This document shows positions 17,730-26,249 of a stretch of DNA of 64,000 nt, piece by piece; positions within the stretch are counted from its first letter, which is position 1; each line of letters opens with the position of its first letter. Origin of the DNA: Verrucomicrobiales bacterium. Its GTDB lineage: Bacteria > Verrucomicrobiota > Verrucomicrobiia > Limisphaerales > JAYPXF01. Made by a program: the position numbers and the translations under genes. The DNA is taken from contig PBAL01000007.1 of NCBI GenBank assembly GCA_002715965.1, positions 21,331-85,330 on the forward strand. Direction: 5' to 3'. Under the pieces are notes generated by a model. That model was given only the letters and a program-made list of their open reading frames with translations, searched no databases and had not been told where the DNA came from.

Positions 17730-19301
17730 ATGAGAACCTTGAAAACGATTCTGCTCTCGCTCGGTCTGATCTGCCCAAACGCAAAAGTTTCCGCGGCGGA
17801 CCAAAGGCCCAACATCCTGCTCATCATGGCCGATGATCTCGGCTACTCGGATCTGGGCTGTTATGGCGGGGAGATTGCCACGCCGCATCTCGATCGGCTC
17901 GCGGCGCAGGGGATGCGCTTTACGCAATTCTACAATTGCGCGGTCTGCGTCACGACGCGTTCGGCGCTGTTGACGGGTCTTTATCCTCGCCAACGGCGGC
18001 CACGCTTGCGGGAAAACATGATCACGCTGGGTGAGGCGATGCGGGAAGCAGGGTATGCGACCACGCTCACCGGCAAGTGGCATCTCGGCAAGACCGCTCC
18101 CTTGCGTCCGATCGATCGGGGCTTCGATGAATTTTACGGATTGCTGGATGGCTGTTGCAATTTCTTCAATCCCGCCCAGCAGGACCCGGTGTTTTACAAC
18201 GGCGGCCGTTTCCGTCCCTTCGCGCACAACGAGCAGGCCATCACCAATTTTCCCGCGGGCTTCTACACGACGGACGCGTTTTCGGATCACGCCATTGAGA
18301 CGATCAAGCGTTCCGCCAAGGCCGACCGGCCGTTCTTTGCGCACCTCTGTTACACCGCGCCGCATTTTCCGCTGCACGCCTTTGAGGAGGACATGGCTCC
18401 TTATCGCGGCAAATACCGGGACGGTTACCAACCGATGCGTCAACGGCGGCACGAACGCCAGACGAAGATGGGATTGTTCGCTTCACCGCCGGTGCTCACT
18501 GCGGCGGAAAACAAGAAGGGTGATTTTCGCTACGACTACGATGTGCCGGATTGGAAGAACATGCCGACGGCCGAGCGCCAACGCGAGGAAGCCCGCATGG
18601 AAGTCTACGCCGCGATGGTTGACCGGATGGATCGCGGCATCGGTCGCGTGCTGGCCGCCTTGGACGAAGCCGGCGTGGCTGACAACACGGTGGTGATGTT
18701 CCTGTCGGACAACGGTGGTTGCGCAAGTTGGCCGGGAAGCAGGAAGGGGCAGGAGGAAGGTTTCTACAAATTCAACGAAGGCATTCCCGTTGGCGACGGA
18801 CGCGGCTATGAGTTTGTCGGCAAAGGCTGGGGCTGGGCGCAGAACGCTCCGTTTCGGCAATTCAAGACCTGGACCTATGAAGGCGGCATCGCCACGCCGA
18901 TGATCGTCCGTTGGCCGGGCAAGGTCGCAGCCGGTTCCATCACCCATCAGGTCGGCCACATCATCGACTTCATGCCGACGCTGTTGGAATTGGCGGGCGG
19001 CAATTATCCTGAAGAATACAAAGGCCGGAAGCTGTTGCCCGTCGAAGGCAAGAGTCTGCTGCCCATCTTTCGCGGCAAACAACGTGTCCCGCATCAACCC
19101 CTTGCCTGGGAACTCTACGGCAATCGCGCTGTCCGCCAAGGCGACTGGAAACTCGTCTGGGGCGCCAGCGAGAAGAAGTGGGAACTCTACAATCTGAAAT
19201 CCGATCGCTCCGAAAGCCGCGACCTCGCCGCAAAACATCCTGCTCGCGTCGCCTCCATGGCCAGAGATTGGGAAGATTGGCAGAAAAAGACGAACGAATA
19301 G
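17730..19301 (+). CDS. Secreted arylsulfatase (type I formylglycine sulfatase)
   Basis: This is a 523-residue exported sulfatase. Signal peptide MRTLKTILLSLGLICPNAKVSA is followed by QRPNILLIMADDLGYSDLGC (calcium-binding Asp pair). The formylglycine site is Cys73 in CVTTRSALLTGLY; the usual Pro two positions after Cys is Thr here. KWHLGK, the acidic FLSDNGG motif and C-terminal GDWKLVWG are intact. Such enzymes cleave sulfate esters from glycans and need a formylglycine-generating enzyme, which is not in this window. Neighbours (lactonase before, propeller protein after) suggest glycan breakdown. Confidence 0.93.
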   Translation: MRTLKTILLSLGLICPNAKVSAADQRPNILLIMADDLGYSDLGCYGGEIATPHLDRLAAQGMRFTQFYNCAVCVTTRSALLTGLYPRQRRPRLRENMITLGEAMREAGYATTLTGKWHLGKTAPLRPIDRGFDEFYGLLDGCCNFFNPAQQDPVFYNGGRFRPFAHNEQAITNFPAGFYTTDAFSDHAIETIKRSAKADRPFFAHLCYTAPHFPLHAFEEDMAPYRGKYRDGYQPMRQRRHERQTKMGLFASPPVLTAAENKKGDFRYDYDVPDWKNMPTAERQREEARMEVYAAMVDRMDRGIGRVLAALDEAGVADNTVVMFLSDNGGCASWPGSRKGQEEGFYKFNEGIPVGDGRGYEFVGKGWGWAQNAPFRQFKTWTYEGGIATPMIVRWPGKVAAGSITHQVGHIIDFMPTLLELAGGNYPEEYKGRKLLPVEGKSLLPIFRGKQRVPHQPLAWELYGNRAVRQGDWKLVWGASEKKWELYNLKSDRSESRDLAAKHPARVASMARDWEDWQKKTNE

Positions 19302-19330
19302 CGCGCAAAAATCGCCCTTCAAGAAGGTAG

Positions 19331-19350
19331 CGGATTTCGTGAGAAATCCG
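19331..19350. terminator. Hairpin after the sulfatase gene
   Basis: CGGATTTC, a GTGA loop and GAAATCCG form a perfect 8-bp stem 30 bp after the sulfatase stop. No U-run follows, so it is a weak terminator candidate or an mRNA 3' stabiliser. Confidence 0.35.
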
Positions 19351-19390
19351 TTCCCATGTGATCATCAAAGACGAAACTCTCACGACCTGT

Positions 19391-19407
19391 GGTGAGCCTG
19401 TCGAACC
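19391..19407. repeat. Short interspersed motif GGTGAGCCTGTCGAACC
   Basis: The 17-mer reads GGTTCGACAGGCTCACC on the minus strand. This is a short sequence I know to recur in intergenic regions of many bacterial genomes. It lies in the spacer between the sulfatase and the propeller gene. Only one copy is seen here. Confidence 0.35.
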
Positions 19408-19442
19408 AGCTCCGCTACTGACCGAATCGAATTCTTAACTTT

Positions 19443-21122
19443 ATGAGACCGAGTCATTTCATTTTCACTCTCTATGCATCGATCGCTCTTGTGGGCGCCA
19501 AGGATCAACGTGTATGGCCGTCCGAGCGGAGCGATTACCGCGATGGAGTCACCGGCACTGAGGTATGGCGACTTACCATCGATCCCGAAGTCGAGATCAT
19601 TCCCGATCGCATCAAGGAAGTCTTTTCGCCGGACGGTTCGAAGATGCTCTTTCGCTCCAAGCGAAATGGCGCGTGGCATTTGTATGTTATGGATGCCAAC
19701 GGTTCGAAGATCACCCGTGTCACCAGCAAGCCGACGATCTACGGCGTGTGGTCACGATCAGGCCGTTCACTGATCTGCGCCCCCACGGTGAACAATCAGA
19801 ATGAACTGCACGAGGTCGATGTGGCGACCTTTGCCTCGCGCCGCTTTGCCGGTCCTTTCGATGCGAAGATGGGCAAGCTCGGTGTGAGCCCGGATGGCAC
19901 CGGCGTTTTGTTCACCCGCTTCATCAAGCAACCCGAGGGTGAAAAGCAGGACGTCATCCTGTCGTCCTTTGTCAATCTGGATGGAACCGGGTTCTTCGAT
20001 TTCAAGGGCGAGACCAAGCATGGCCGGATTGGCTGGATCCCCGGACGCATGGACATTCGCCGCATGAAATCCTCCCGCCAGCAATACGTTCTGCAACCCG
20101 ACGGTTCCGGCGCAAGATTGATCGGGGAAGGGGGTCATGAGTTTTTCACCCCCGACGGCAAGCACATGATCATCTGTGATCCGAAGGGCGGTGATCCGAC
20201 CAAGTGGCTCGGCAAATGTTCCGCCGGCATTTACGACCTCGCGACCGGCAAACGCCGCGACGTCACCCAGGAACTCACCTGGCTTGGCACGCATCCCGCC
20301 ATCAGTGCCGACGGCCGTTACGTCGCCATCGACAACGCCGGCCACAGTTATCCCGGAGCCGTGTTGATCGCCGACCTCACCGGCGCCGATCCCCTCCGGG
20401 TCCTCTGCTACCATCACGCCTCCTGGGAAGCCGGTCACATCACGCATCCCACCGTCCACTGGAGCCCCGACGGCACCAAGCTCGCCTTCATGTCCGACAA
20501 GGACTCGACCAACAAGAAGATGGGCGACATGTATCTCGCGGTGGTGAAACAACCCGCAGCCCCGCTCAATCCCCACGTCGCCAACAACCGCACCGCCGGT
20601 CCGCTGCTCACCTGGCAGCCCGCCAAGGAACATCACGAGACCAAGGAATATGTCGTCATGCGCAGTGTTCCCTCGCCACGACCAAACCTGCAGCGCGTCT
20701 TCCTGGATCGCACCGGCGTCTTCGAGGAAATCGCAGTCGTTCCCGTTGTCGACACCCTCCTCACCGGCGAGCACCTCAGCACCGAATCAACCACAATCCA
20801 TGTCGACTCTACCAAGGGCTTTCCCAAGAGCGGCCGATTGATGATCGCCGGCAACCACACCATGGCTGCCCCGGAGATCGTCACCTACCAAGACAAGACG
20901 GATACCGTCTTCCTCAACTGCCAACGGGGCGCGGAAGACACCGCGCCCGTCATGCACTGGAGCGGCGCCCGCATCTGGAGCCTCAGCGCCATGCAATTCA
21001 CCGACACCAACATTCCCGACCGCACGCGGAATTACTATTACACCGTCCGCGCCCGCGAACATTCCAGCCTCATCAGCCCCTACTCCCGAATCAGCAACCC
21101 AGCCGTGCTGGATTCGAAATAG
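19443..21122 (+). CDS. Secreted TolB-like/oligogalacturonate-lyase-like propeller protein
   Basis: The 559-residue protein has a short N-terminal hydrophobic segment (MRPSHFIFTLYASIALVGA) and then a beta-propeller: YRDGVTGTEVWRLT, FSPDGSKMLFRSKRNGAWHLYVMDANG, LGVSPDGTGVLFTRF, GHEFFTPDGKHMIICD, HPAISADGRYVAIDN and HPTVHWSPDGTKLAFMSDKD. The repeating SPDG blades resemble TolB, and the 'TGTEVWRLT' opening plus 'GHEFFTPDGK' recall PL22 oligogalacturonate lyases, so pectin-oligosaccharide cleavage is possible. A C-terminal fibronectin-III-like domain (KEYVVMRSVPSPRPN, DRTRNYYYTVRAREHSS) follows from about residue 380. Catalytic residues cannot be verified. Confidence 0.6.
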   Translation: MRPSHFIFTLYASIALVGAKDQRVWPSERSDYRDGVTGTEVWRLTIDPEVEIIPDRIKEVFSPDGSKMLFRSKRNGAWHLYVMDANGSKITRVTSKPTIYGVWSRSGRSLICAPTVNNQNELHEVDVATFASRRFAGPFDAKMGKLGVSPDGTGVLFTRFIKQPEGEKQDVILSSFVNLDGTGFFDFKGETKHGRIGWIPGRMDIRRMKSSRQQYVLQPDGSGARLIGEGGHEFFTPDGKHMIICDPKGGDPTKWLGKCSAGIYDLATGKRRDVTQELTWLGTHPAISADGRYVAIDNAGHSYPGAVLIADLTGADPLRVLCYHHASWEAGHITHPTVHWSPDGTKLAFMSDKDSTNKKMGDMYLAVVKQPAAPLNPHVANNRTAGPLLTWQPAKEHHETKEYVVMRSVPSPRPNLQRVFLDRTGVFEEIAVVPVVDTLLTGEHLSTESTTIHVDSTKGFPKSGRLMIAGNHTMAAPEIVTYQDKTDTVFLNCQRGAEDTAPVMHWSGARIWSLSAMQFTDTNIPDRTRNYYYTVRAREHSSLISPYSRISNPAVLDSK

Positions 21123-21159
21123 TCCGCCGAAAATGGTGTCGGACAAGGCCACTGCAAAG

Positions 21160-21245
21160 AACCGCGGATTACACGGATTTCGCGGATCTATTGCCGAGCT
21201 TCGCGCGGCCCTTCCTCATCCGTGCCATCCGCGTTATCAGCGGTT
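21160..21245. repeat. Imperfect inverted repeat, intergenic (REP-like)
   Basis: Arms at 21160-21187 (starts AACCGCGGATTACACGGAT) and 21218-21245 (ends TTATCAGCGGTT) are imperfect inverted copies. Each is itself made of degenerate GCGGAT units. Sequences of this kind (ATTACACGGATT, CGCGGAT) are known intergenic repeats in several PVC and acidobacterial genomes. It sits just before the FAD-oxidoreductase fusion gene. Confidence 0.45.
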
Positions 21246-21341
21246 GATTCCTCTGCGCCGCCCCTCTTTCCTTGTAGTCAGATCCGAAGAAGTGGAACGC
21301 TTGCGAGTGAGAGGGACTTTTGGTTCGATCCGGATTGGTCC

Positions 21342-23897
21342 ATGACTCGCACCCTGCCCACCATTCTACTGCTCGCATCCGCCTTGGTCGTCGAAGCTCG
21401 CGAATCCAATTCTCCCGACGTTCTCATTTACGGCGCGACGCCCGCCGGCATCGCTGCTGCGCTGGCTGCCGCGGAAGGAGATCGCAAGGTAATGCTAATC
21501 GAACCGACCGCGCGGATCGGCGGGCTGACGACGCACGGTCTTTCGCACTCGGATTTTCACAGCTTCGAATCGCTGCACGGGCCGTTCCTCCAATTCAGCC
21601 AGCGAGTTTTGCAGCATTACCGGAAGACCTACGGCGAGGATTCAGAACAGGTTCGCGATTCGTGGCGTGGCACGCACGGCGAGCCTTCGGTCAATCTCAT
21701 GATCTTCGAAAAAATGCTCGCGGAGAAACCAACCATCACGGTGTTGAAAGAGCATCGGCTGATCGACGTTACGACGGAGAATCAATCCATCAGCGCTTCG
21801 CGTTTTTCCCTTCCGGACAAAACCACCATCACGATCCGGGCCCGACTCTTTATCGACGCCAGCTATGAGGGCGATCTGCTTGCCGCGGCTGGTGTTCCCT
21901 ATCGCGTCGGACGCGAGGCCAGGTCGGAATACGGCGAATCGCTCGCGCCGGAAACGGCCGATGACGAATTGCAGGGCTATAACTTCCGCCTTTGCATGAC
22001 GCAAAAACCTGAGAATCGCATCCCGATTCCCGTGCCGGAAAACTATCGTCGCGAGGACTACGCTGCGCTGGTGCCGCTGGTCAAAGCCGGCAAATTCCGA
22101 TCGGCCTTCGGCTATCCGGGCAGACCCTTTGTTTTCAAGGCCCACCTGCCGATTCTTCCCAATGGCAAACACGACATCAACGACGTGTCGAAAGGGCTCG
22201 TTCGGCTTTCGCTGCCGGGTCACAACCGCGAATACCCCGACGGCGATCTCGCCACGCGCCGCCGCATCATGCAGGAGCACCTCGACTGGCAATTCGGCCT
22301 GATTCATTTCGTGCAGACTGATCCCGCGTTGCCGGAAGACTTCCGCCAGGAGGCCGCCACGTGGGGCCTGTGCCGCGATGAGTTCACGGACACCGATCAC
22401 ATTCCACCGCAGATCTATGTGCGGGAAGCCCGGCGCATGGTGGGACTGCGCGTCTACACTCAAGCGGACACCAGATACACGCCCAACGACGCCCGCGCCC
22501 GCTTGCATCCCGACTCCATCGCCCTCGGCGAATACAGCCACAACTGCCACGGCACGGGTCACGAAGGACCCAAGATCGGTGGCAAACACAACGGCGAATT
22601 CTACAAGGGCGTCGCGCCTTACCAGATTCCCTACGGAGTCATCGTTCCGAAAAAGCTGCGTAATCTCCTGGCGCCGGTTGCCTGCAGCGCGAGCCACGTT
22701 GGTTTCTGCGCCCTCCGTCTGGAACCGATCTGGATGTCGTTGGGCGGAGCTGCGGGACATGCCGCCGACCTGGCACTCGATGCGAACGTCCCGGTGCAGC
22801 AGGTCAAGGTCGAAGCCTTGCAGCGACGGATCTGGTCAGCCGGTGGAGCGACGATTCACGTCAGCGACGTGCCACCCGATCATCCGGATTTCATCGCCGT
22901 GCAATGGTGGGCCGGACTCGGAGGTTTGCACGGAATCGAACCCGCCCCGAGAAGACCGGGCGCCCGCGGCAAACACATCGTCAGTCAGTATTTCGAGGCG
23001 TTTCCAGGACACGCAGCAAAGCTTGATCAACCGCTCGAAGCGGGATTACGGAAACGTTGGACCGAACTCGCGAAGATTCACAACCTGTCTATTCCCGCCA
23101 AATCAAATACCCGCGGCGACTGGATTCGCTCGGTGTTTGCCGCCATGGCACCGTCGTTCGAATCGAAACGCTTCACCCTGCCGAACGGCCATCAGATGAA
23201 CTGCCACCGCCGTCCCGGAAATGGCCCGACACTCGTGTTGATCCCCGGAACCTGGGGCGATCTGCAGACCTTCGCCCCCTTGATCGCAGCCTTGCCCCGC
23301 GAACAACCCATCGCCGTGATCGAACTCTGCTGGCACGGCGGCAACGTCCCGCCGCGACTCAATCTCTCGATCGAGCAGCTCGCCGACGATGTGCTCCGGG
23401 TCATCAAAAAATCACAACTGCAAAACTTCTTCATCAGCGGCCACAGCATCGGCGGAATGATTGCGGTCGAAATCACTGGTCGCCAAGACCTGCCCGGATT
23501 GTTGGGCACCATCCCCCTGGAAGGATGGACCCATCACACGGTGGCGAAGAACGCGTTCGGAGGCGTCGTCACCGCCGGACTCACTCCGCGCCAGGCCGCC
23601 CGACGCCAAGCCAATCGCGACCACGCCCAGGCCCATCTCAACGTGCAACAAAAGAAAGCCATCGTCTCCATCTGGCGACGTTGGAACGGCGCAACCGCCC
23701 TCCAACAATCCACCATCCCCATCCTCCACGTCTGGGGTGACCGCAACCGTCCCCGGCCGGACCGCCAGGCCCTGCAAATCCCGGAGCGCCCCTCCATCGA
23801 ACTAGCCTGGGTCCCCGGTTCCTCCCATTCCCTGCTGATCCAGGCTCCGGAAACAACTGCGCGCCTGATCGAAGATTTCATTCGCGTTCATCGGTGA
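21342..23897 (+). CDS. FAD-dependent oxidoreductase fused to an alpha/beta hydrolase, exported
   Basis: One continuous 851-residue frame starts with a signal peptide (MTRTLPTILLLASALVVEA). Residues 25 to about 560 form an FAD_oxidored-type flavoprotein: LIYGATPAGIAAALAAAEG (dinucleotide fold), ARIGGLTTHGLSHSDF, RARLFIDASYEGDLLAAAGV and PYGVIVPKKLRNLLAPVAC. After a linker, an alpha/beta hydrolase begins near residue 609 (NGPTLVLIPGTWGDLQTF), with nucleophile elbow GHSIGG near residue 702, acidic residue in VWGDRNRP and His in PGSSHSLLI. The two halves may oxidise and then hydrolyse the same sugar-derived substrate; that is inference. Family members are usually encoded separately. Confidence 0.85.
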   Translation: MTRTLPTILLLASALVVEARESNSPDVLIYGATPAGIAAALAAAEGDRKVMLIEPTARIGGLTTHGLSHSDFHSFESLHGPFLQFSQRVLQHYRKTYGEDSEQVRDSWRGTHGEPSVNLMIFEKMLAEKPTITVLKEHRLIDVTTENQSISASRFSLPDKTTITIRARLFIDASYEGDLLAAAGVPYRVGREARSEYGESLAPETADDELQGYNFRLCMTQKPENRIPIPVPENYRREDYAALVPLVKAGKFRSAFGYPGRPFVFKAHLPILPNGKHDINDVSKGLVRLSLPGHNREYPDGDLATRRRIMQEHLDWQFGLIHFVQTDPALPEDFRQEAATWGLCRDEFTDTDHIPPQIYVREARRMVGLRVYTQADTRYTPNDARARLHPDSIALGEYSHNCHGTGHEGPKIGGKHNGEFYKGVAPYQIPYGVIVPKKLRNLLAPVACSASHVGFCALRLEPIWMSLGGAAGHAADLALDANVPVQQVKVEALQRRIWSAGGATIHVSDVPPDHPDFIAVQWWAGLGGLHGIEPAPRRPGARGKHIVSQYFEAFPGHAAKLDQPLEAGLRKRWTELAKIHNLSIPAKSNTRGDWIRSVFAAMAPSFESKRFTLPNGHQMNCHRRPGNGPTLVLIPGTWGDLQTFAPLIAALPREQPIAVIELCWHGGNVPPRLNLSIEQLADDVLRVIKKSQLQNFFISGHSIGGMIAVEITGRQDLPGLLGTIPLEGWTHHTVAKNAFGGVVTAGLTPRQAARRQANRDHAQAHLNVQQKKAIVSIWRRWNGATALQQSTIPILHVWGDRNRPRPDRQALQIPERPSIELAWVPGSSHSLLIQAPETTARLIEDFIRVHR

Positions 23898-24015
23898 TCT
23901 TCGCGATGGACAAGGGCAAACGGTCGGCCCGCCGCGTCGAATCCTAACGAGGCGTTGCCTCAGACCGACGAGGTGTATCTGTGATTCGTAAGTTTCGCGG
24001 AGAGTCCGCAATCGG

Positions 24016-24206
24016 GAACCTGAAGGGTTCAAAGCAACGGTAGCCGGAGGTTGAGCGCAGCGACACCTCCGGTAACCGTGGCTATACAAACGACCCCGAA
24101 CGGGGTCGCAGCATGTGGGCTGGCACCCGTTCCGGGTGCATCTCTTTTTCGATCGATACCGGGGGTGGCGCTTCGCTTACCCCGTTGCTTAGAACCCTCC
24201 GGGTTC
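24016..24206. repeat. Tandem array of six hairpins (palindromic repeat element)
   Basis: Six short inverted repeats follow each other: GAACC/GGTTC (24016-24030), CGGTAGCCGGAGGT with ACCTCCGGTAACCG (24038-24077), GACCCCGAACGGGGTC (24092-24107), GCACCCGTTCCGGGTGC (24123-24139), GGGGT/ACCCC (24162-24183) and GAACCCTCCGGGTTC (24192-24206). First and last share the GAACC/GGTTC arm. The whole spacer 23898-24438 otherwise holds no gene. Its density of perfect stems suggests a REP/BIME-like mobile repeat or a structured RNA rather than a terminator, since no U-tract follows. Confidence 0.7.
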
Positions 24207-24438
24207 ATTGTATGCAGGACACCTCCCAGGCTGCTTTCGATGCTCGAAAAGTATAATTTGATCTGTTGACAATGAATTTTCAGATTTCAGGAATCTAGCT
24301 CCGAAACATTGCTCACCGTTGATTATCAGAGCGCAATGAACATCCCCGAACGAGATGCGACAGACGAATGGATTCCTCAAACCACCTGAAGAGAATTCGG
24401 TTGTCCCTCATTCGGTAGTCAATCCGCCGATTCCAATC

Positions 24439-25731
24439 ATGAGTCGTTTGTTCCTCATCCTTGTTTTTGCCACGACCGTAGTCCTCACGGCTCAACGCCC
24501 CAACATCCTTCTCATCTACACCGACGATCAATCGCATCGCACGGTGGGTTGCTATCCGGAATCCTTCGACTGGGTTCGGACGCCGAACATCGATTCGCTT
24601 GCCCGCAATGGCGTGCGCTTCGCCCATGCCTACATCGGCAAATGGCACACCGGAACGGACACCGGCATGGGCCTCGATTGGGATTATCAAATCGTATGGA
24701 ACCGACCTGGGTTCACTGACAACTCCCGCAATTATTTCAACGACCAGATGATCACCTTCAACAACGGCCAGACCCGGCTTGTCGAAGGTTACTCGACTGA
24801 CAATTACACCAAGTGGGCGATTGAGTTCATCAAGGACGGAAAGGGGAGAAAGGACGAGACCAAGCCCTGGTACCTGTGGCTCTGCTACGGGGCGGTTCAC
24901 GGACCCTACACACCCGCGCCGCGGCACGTCGGCGACTATACGAACGCCGTGGTGCCAATCCCCAAGGACATTTTCGACCCACGCCCCGGCAAACCTTCGT
25001 GGCTGCAGAACCGCAGCGCCTTCCGCGAACGCGACGGCGAGATCATGAGCGGCAAGATGACCTTCGCCGATGCCGTCCGACAATATCACGAAGGCGTGCT
25101 TGCGATCGACGAAGGCGTGGGCCGCCTGGTCGCCGCCTTGAAGGAAAGCGGCCAACTCGAAAACACGCTGGTCGTGTTCACTTCCGACCAGGGTTTCGCT
25201 TGGGGTCAACACGGAGTGAGATCCAAACTTGCCGGATACGACGCCACCATTCGGGCGCCCCTCATCATTTCCATGCCGGGCAGTTTGCCGCGCGGCCAGG
25301 TCTGCGAACGTCCCGTCGGGGGAGTCGACCTCATTCCCACCTTCCATCGCTTCGCCGGCATCGAGCTTCCCTGGCAAATGCACGGCCACGACCTCACTCC
25401 GCTCCTGAGGAACCCGCAGGCGGCTTGGAAGCATCCCGTCCTCATCGCCAACACCTGGAACTCCTTCGGCTCCGACACCGCCGTGATTCCGGCCGACGGC
25501 GGCTTTCGTGCCGGCATTCCCTGGTACGTGATGCTCCGTCACGGCCGCTACAAATACATCCACTCCCTGCTCGAAAACGAACCGGCGCGCCATTCGTATC
25601 AGGGAGCTTCAAGTGACCGATACTCGCCCACTTGCATGGCTTCGGCAGTCGCCCGAATCAACGGCCAATGCTGTTCCAAAGTGGGGCGGTGGTTGGTCCA
25701 AAGTTCGAGGATCGCCAGTTTTCTCTCCTAG
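24439..25731 (+). pseudogene. Sulfatase pseudogene lacking the formylglycine segment
   Basis: The frame begins with a signal peptide (MSRLFLILVFATTVVLTAQ) and a sulfatase N-terminus (RPNILLIYTDDQSHRTVG, RTPNIDSLARNGVRFAHAYIG). It then jumps directly to KWHTGTDTGMGLDWDYQIVW. In intact relatives roughly 55-60 residues lie between these, including the CxPSR formylglycine motif, so the catalytic Cys is absent. A short ATCGGC sequence (coding Ile-Gly) at the join would fit deletion between direct repeats. Later motifs (VFTSDQGFAWGQHG, GRYKYIHSLLENEP) remain, but true homology stops near 25600 where the toxin gene's 3' end begins on the other strand. The last 40 codons are unrelated. Confidence 0.8.
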
Positions 25732-25919
25732 AGATTCTGTTGATAGCGGATGTTCTTGTCGCAGACGATGAACAGTTCGAACCCGGCCGCTTCGGCTTCC
25801 CGCATCAACTCCCCGTTCTCCAATTCACCCCAGCCCATTTTGACTGCTGTATGCACCTCGTGTCCCGGTAGCGCGTCACGCACCTGCCGGGGCGGGCAGA
25901 CATCGAGTAGGATCTTCAT
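25599..25919 (-). pseudogene. DUF5615 PIN-like toxin with an in-frame amber codon
   Basis: The protein starts MKILLDVCPPRQVRDALPGHEV and continues KNGEL-like NGELMREAEAAGFELFIVCDKNIRYQQNL, the DUF5615 PIN-like pattern with acidic residues of the nuclease site. A TAG (25728-25730) interrupts codon 64. The same frame then continues ERKLAILELWTNHRP and LIRATAEAMQVGEYRSLE to a TGA at 25599-25601, which completes the usual length of about 106 residues. So the gene is intact apart from a nonsense codon, and probably inactive. It lies 6 bp after its DUF433 antitoxin and its 3' end meets the broken sulfatase. Confidence 0.75.
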
Positions 25920-25925
25920 CTACCG

Positions 25926-26165
25926 CTAATCCAACTCTGCGGCGATCCGAGCGTATCCGTAGCTCAGAACGGCTTGCGCGTGCTCGCGGGTAACGCCTTC
26001 AAATGTGTCGAGGAAATAGTCCAATGAAAGCCCGTCAGCCAGGTAATCGAACAACATCTGAACCGGCAACCGCGTGCCGCGAAACACGGGGTTGCCCCCC
26101 AAGATACCGGGGTTTGACACCACCAACCCAGCTGCTGCGGTTTTCAATTCTGCGGCGGTGCGCAT
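25926..26165 (-). CDS. DUF433 family antitoxin
   Basis: This 79-residue protein matches the DUF433 pattern: VVSNPGILGGNPVFRGTRLP (the 'GkPvirGtRipV' core), VQMLFDYLADGLSLDYFLD and FEGVTREHAQAVLSYG. DUF433 proteins are small winged-helix-like DNA-binding antitoxins that pair with DUF5615 toxins, the order seen here (antitoxin first, toxin 6 bp later). It probably neutralises the toxin and represses the shared promoter in 26166-26249. Because the toxin is interrupted, the antitoxin may now be free of selection or protect against related toxins elsewhere. Confidence 0.88.
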   Translation of the reverse strand: MRTAAELKTAAAGLVVSNPGILGGNPVFRGTRLPVQMLFDYLADGLSLDYFLDTFEGVTREHAQAVLSYGYARIAAELD

Positions 26166-26249
26166 AGTTTGACGATAGCATCTAGACCCCGCTATTCAAG
26201 CCGCCGAAAAGGCTGGACCAAGTTTGCAACACACATTGAGGTTTGCACC

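Noticed and set aside
24313..25593. 426-codon minus-strand frame opposite the sulfatase pseudogene
   Set aside because: The plus strand holds clear sulfatase motifs; the minus frame is its shadow.
8880..25919. Genome-wide reassignment of UAG to an amino acid, suggested by the AlgD-like tail and the toxin amber codon
   Set aside because: UAG ends several intact genes at the expected place (sirtuin, TolB-like propeller, giant PVC protein, pbpC, GYF_2-cytochrome), so it works as a normal stop.
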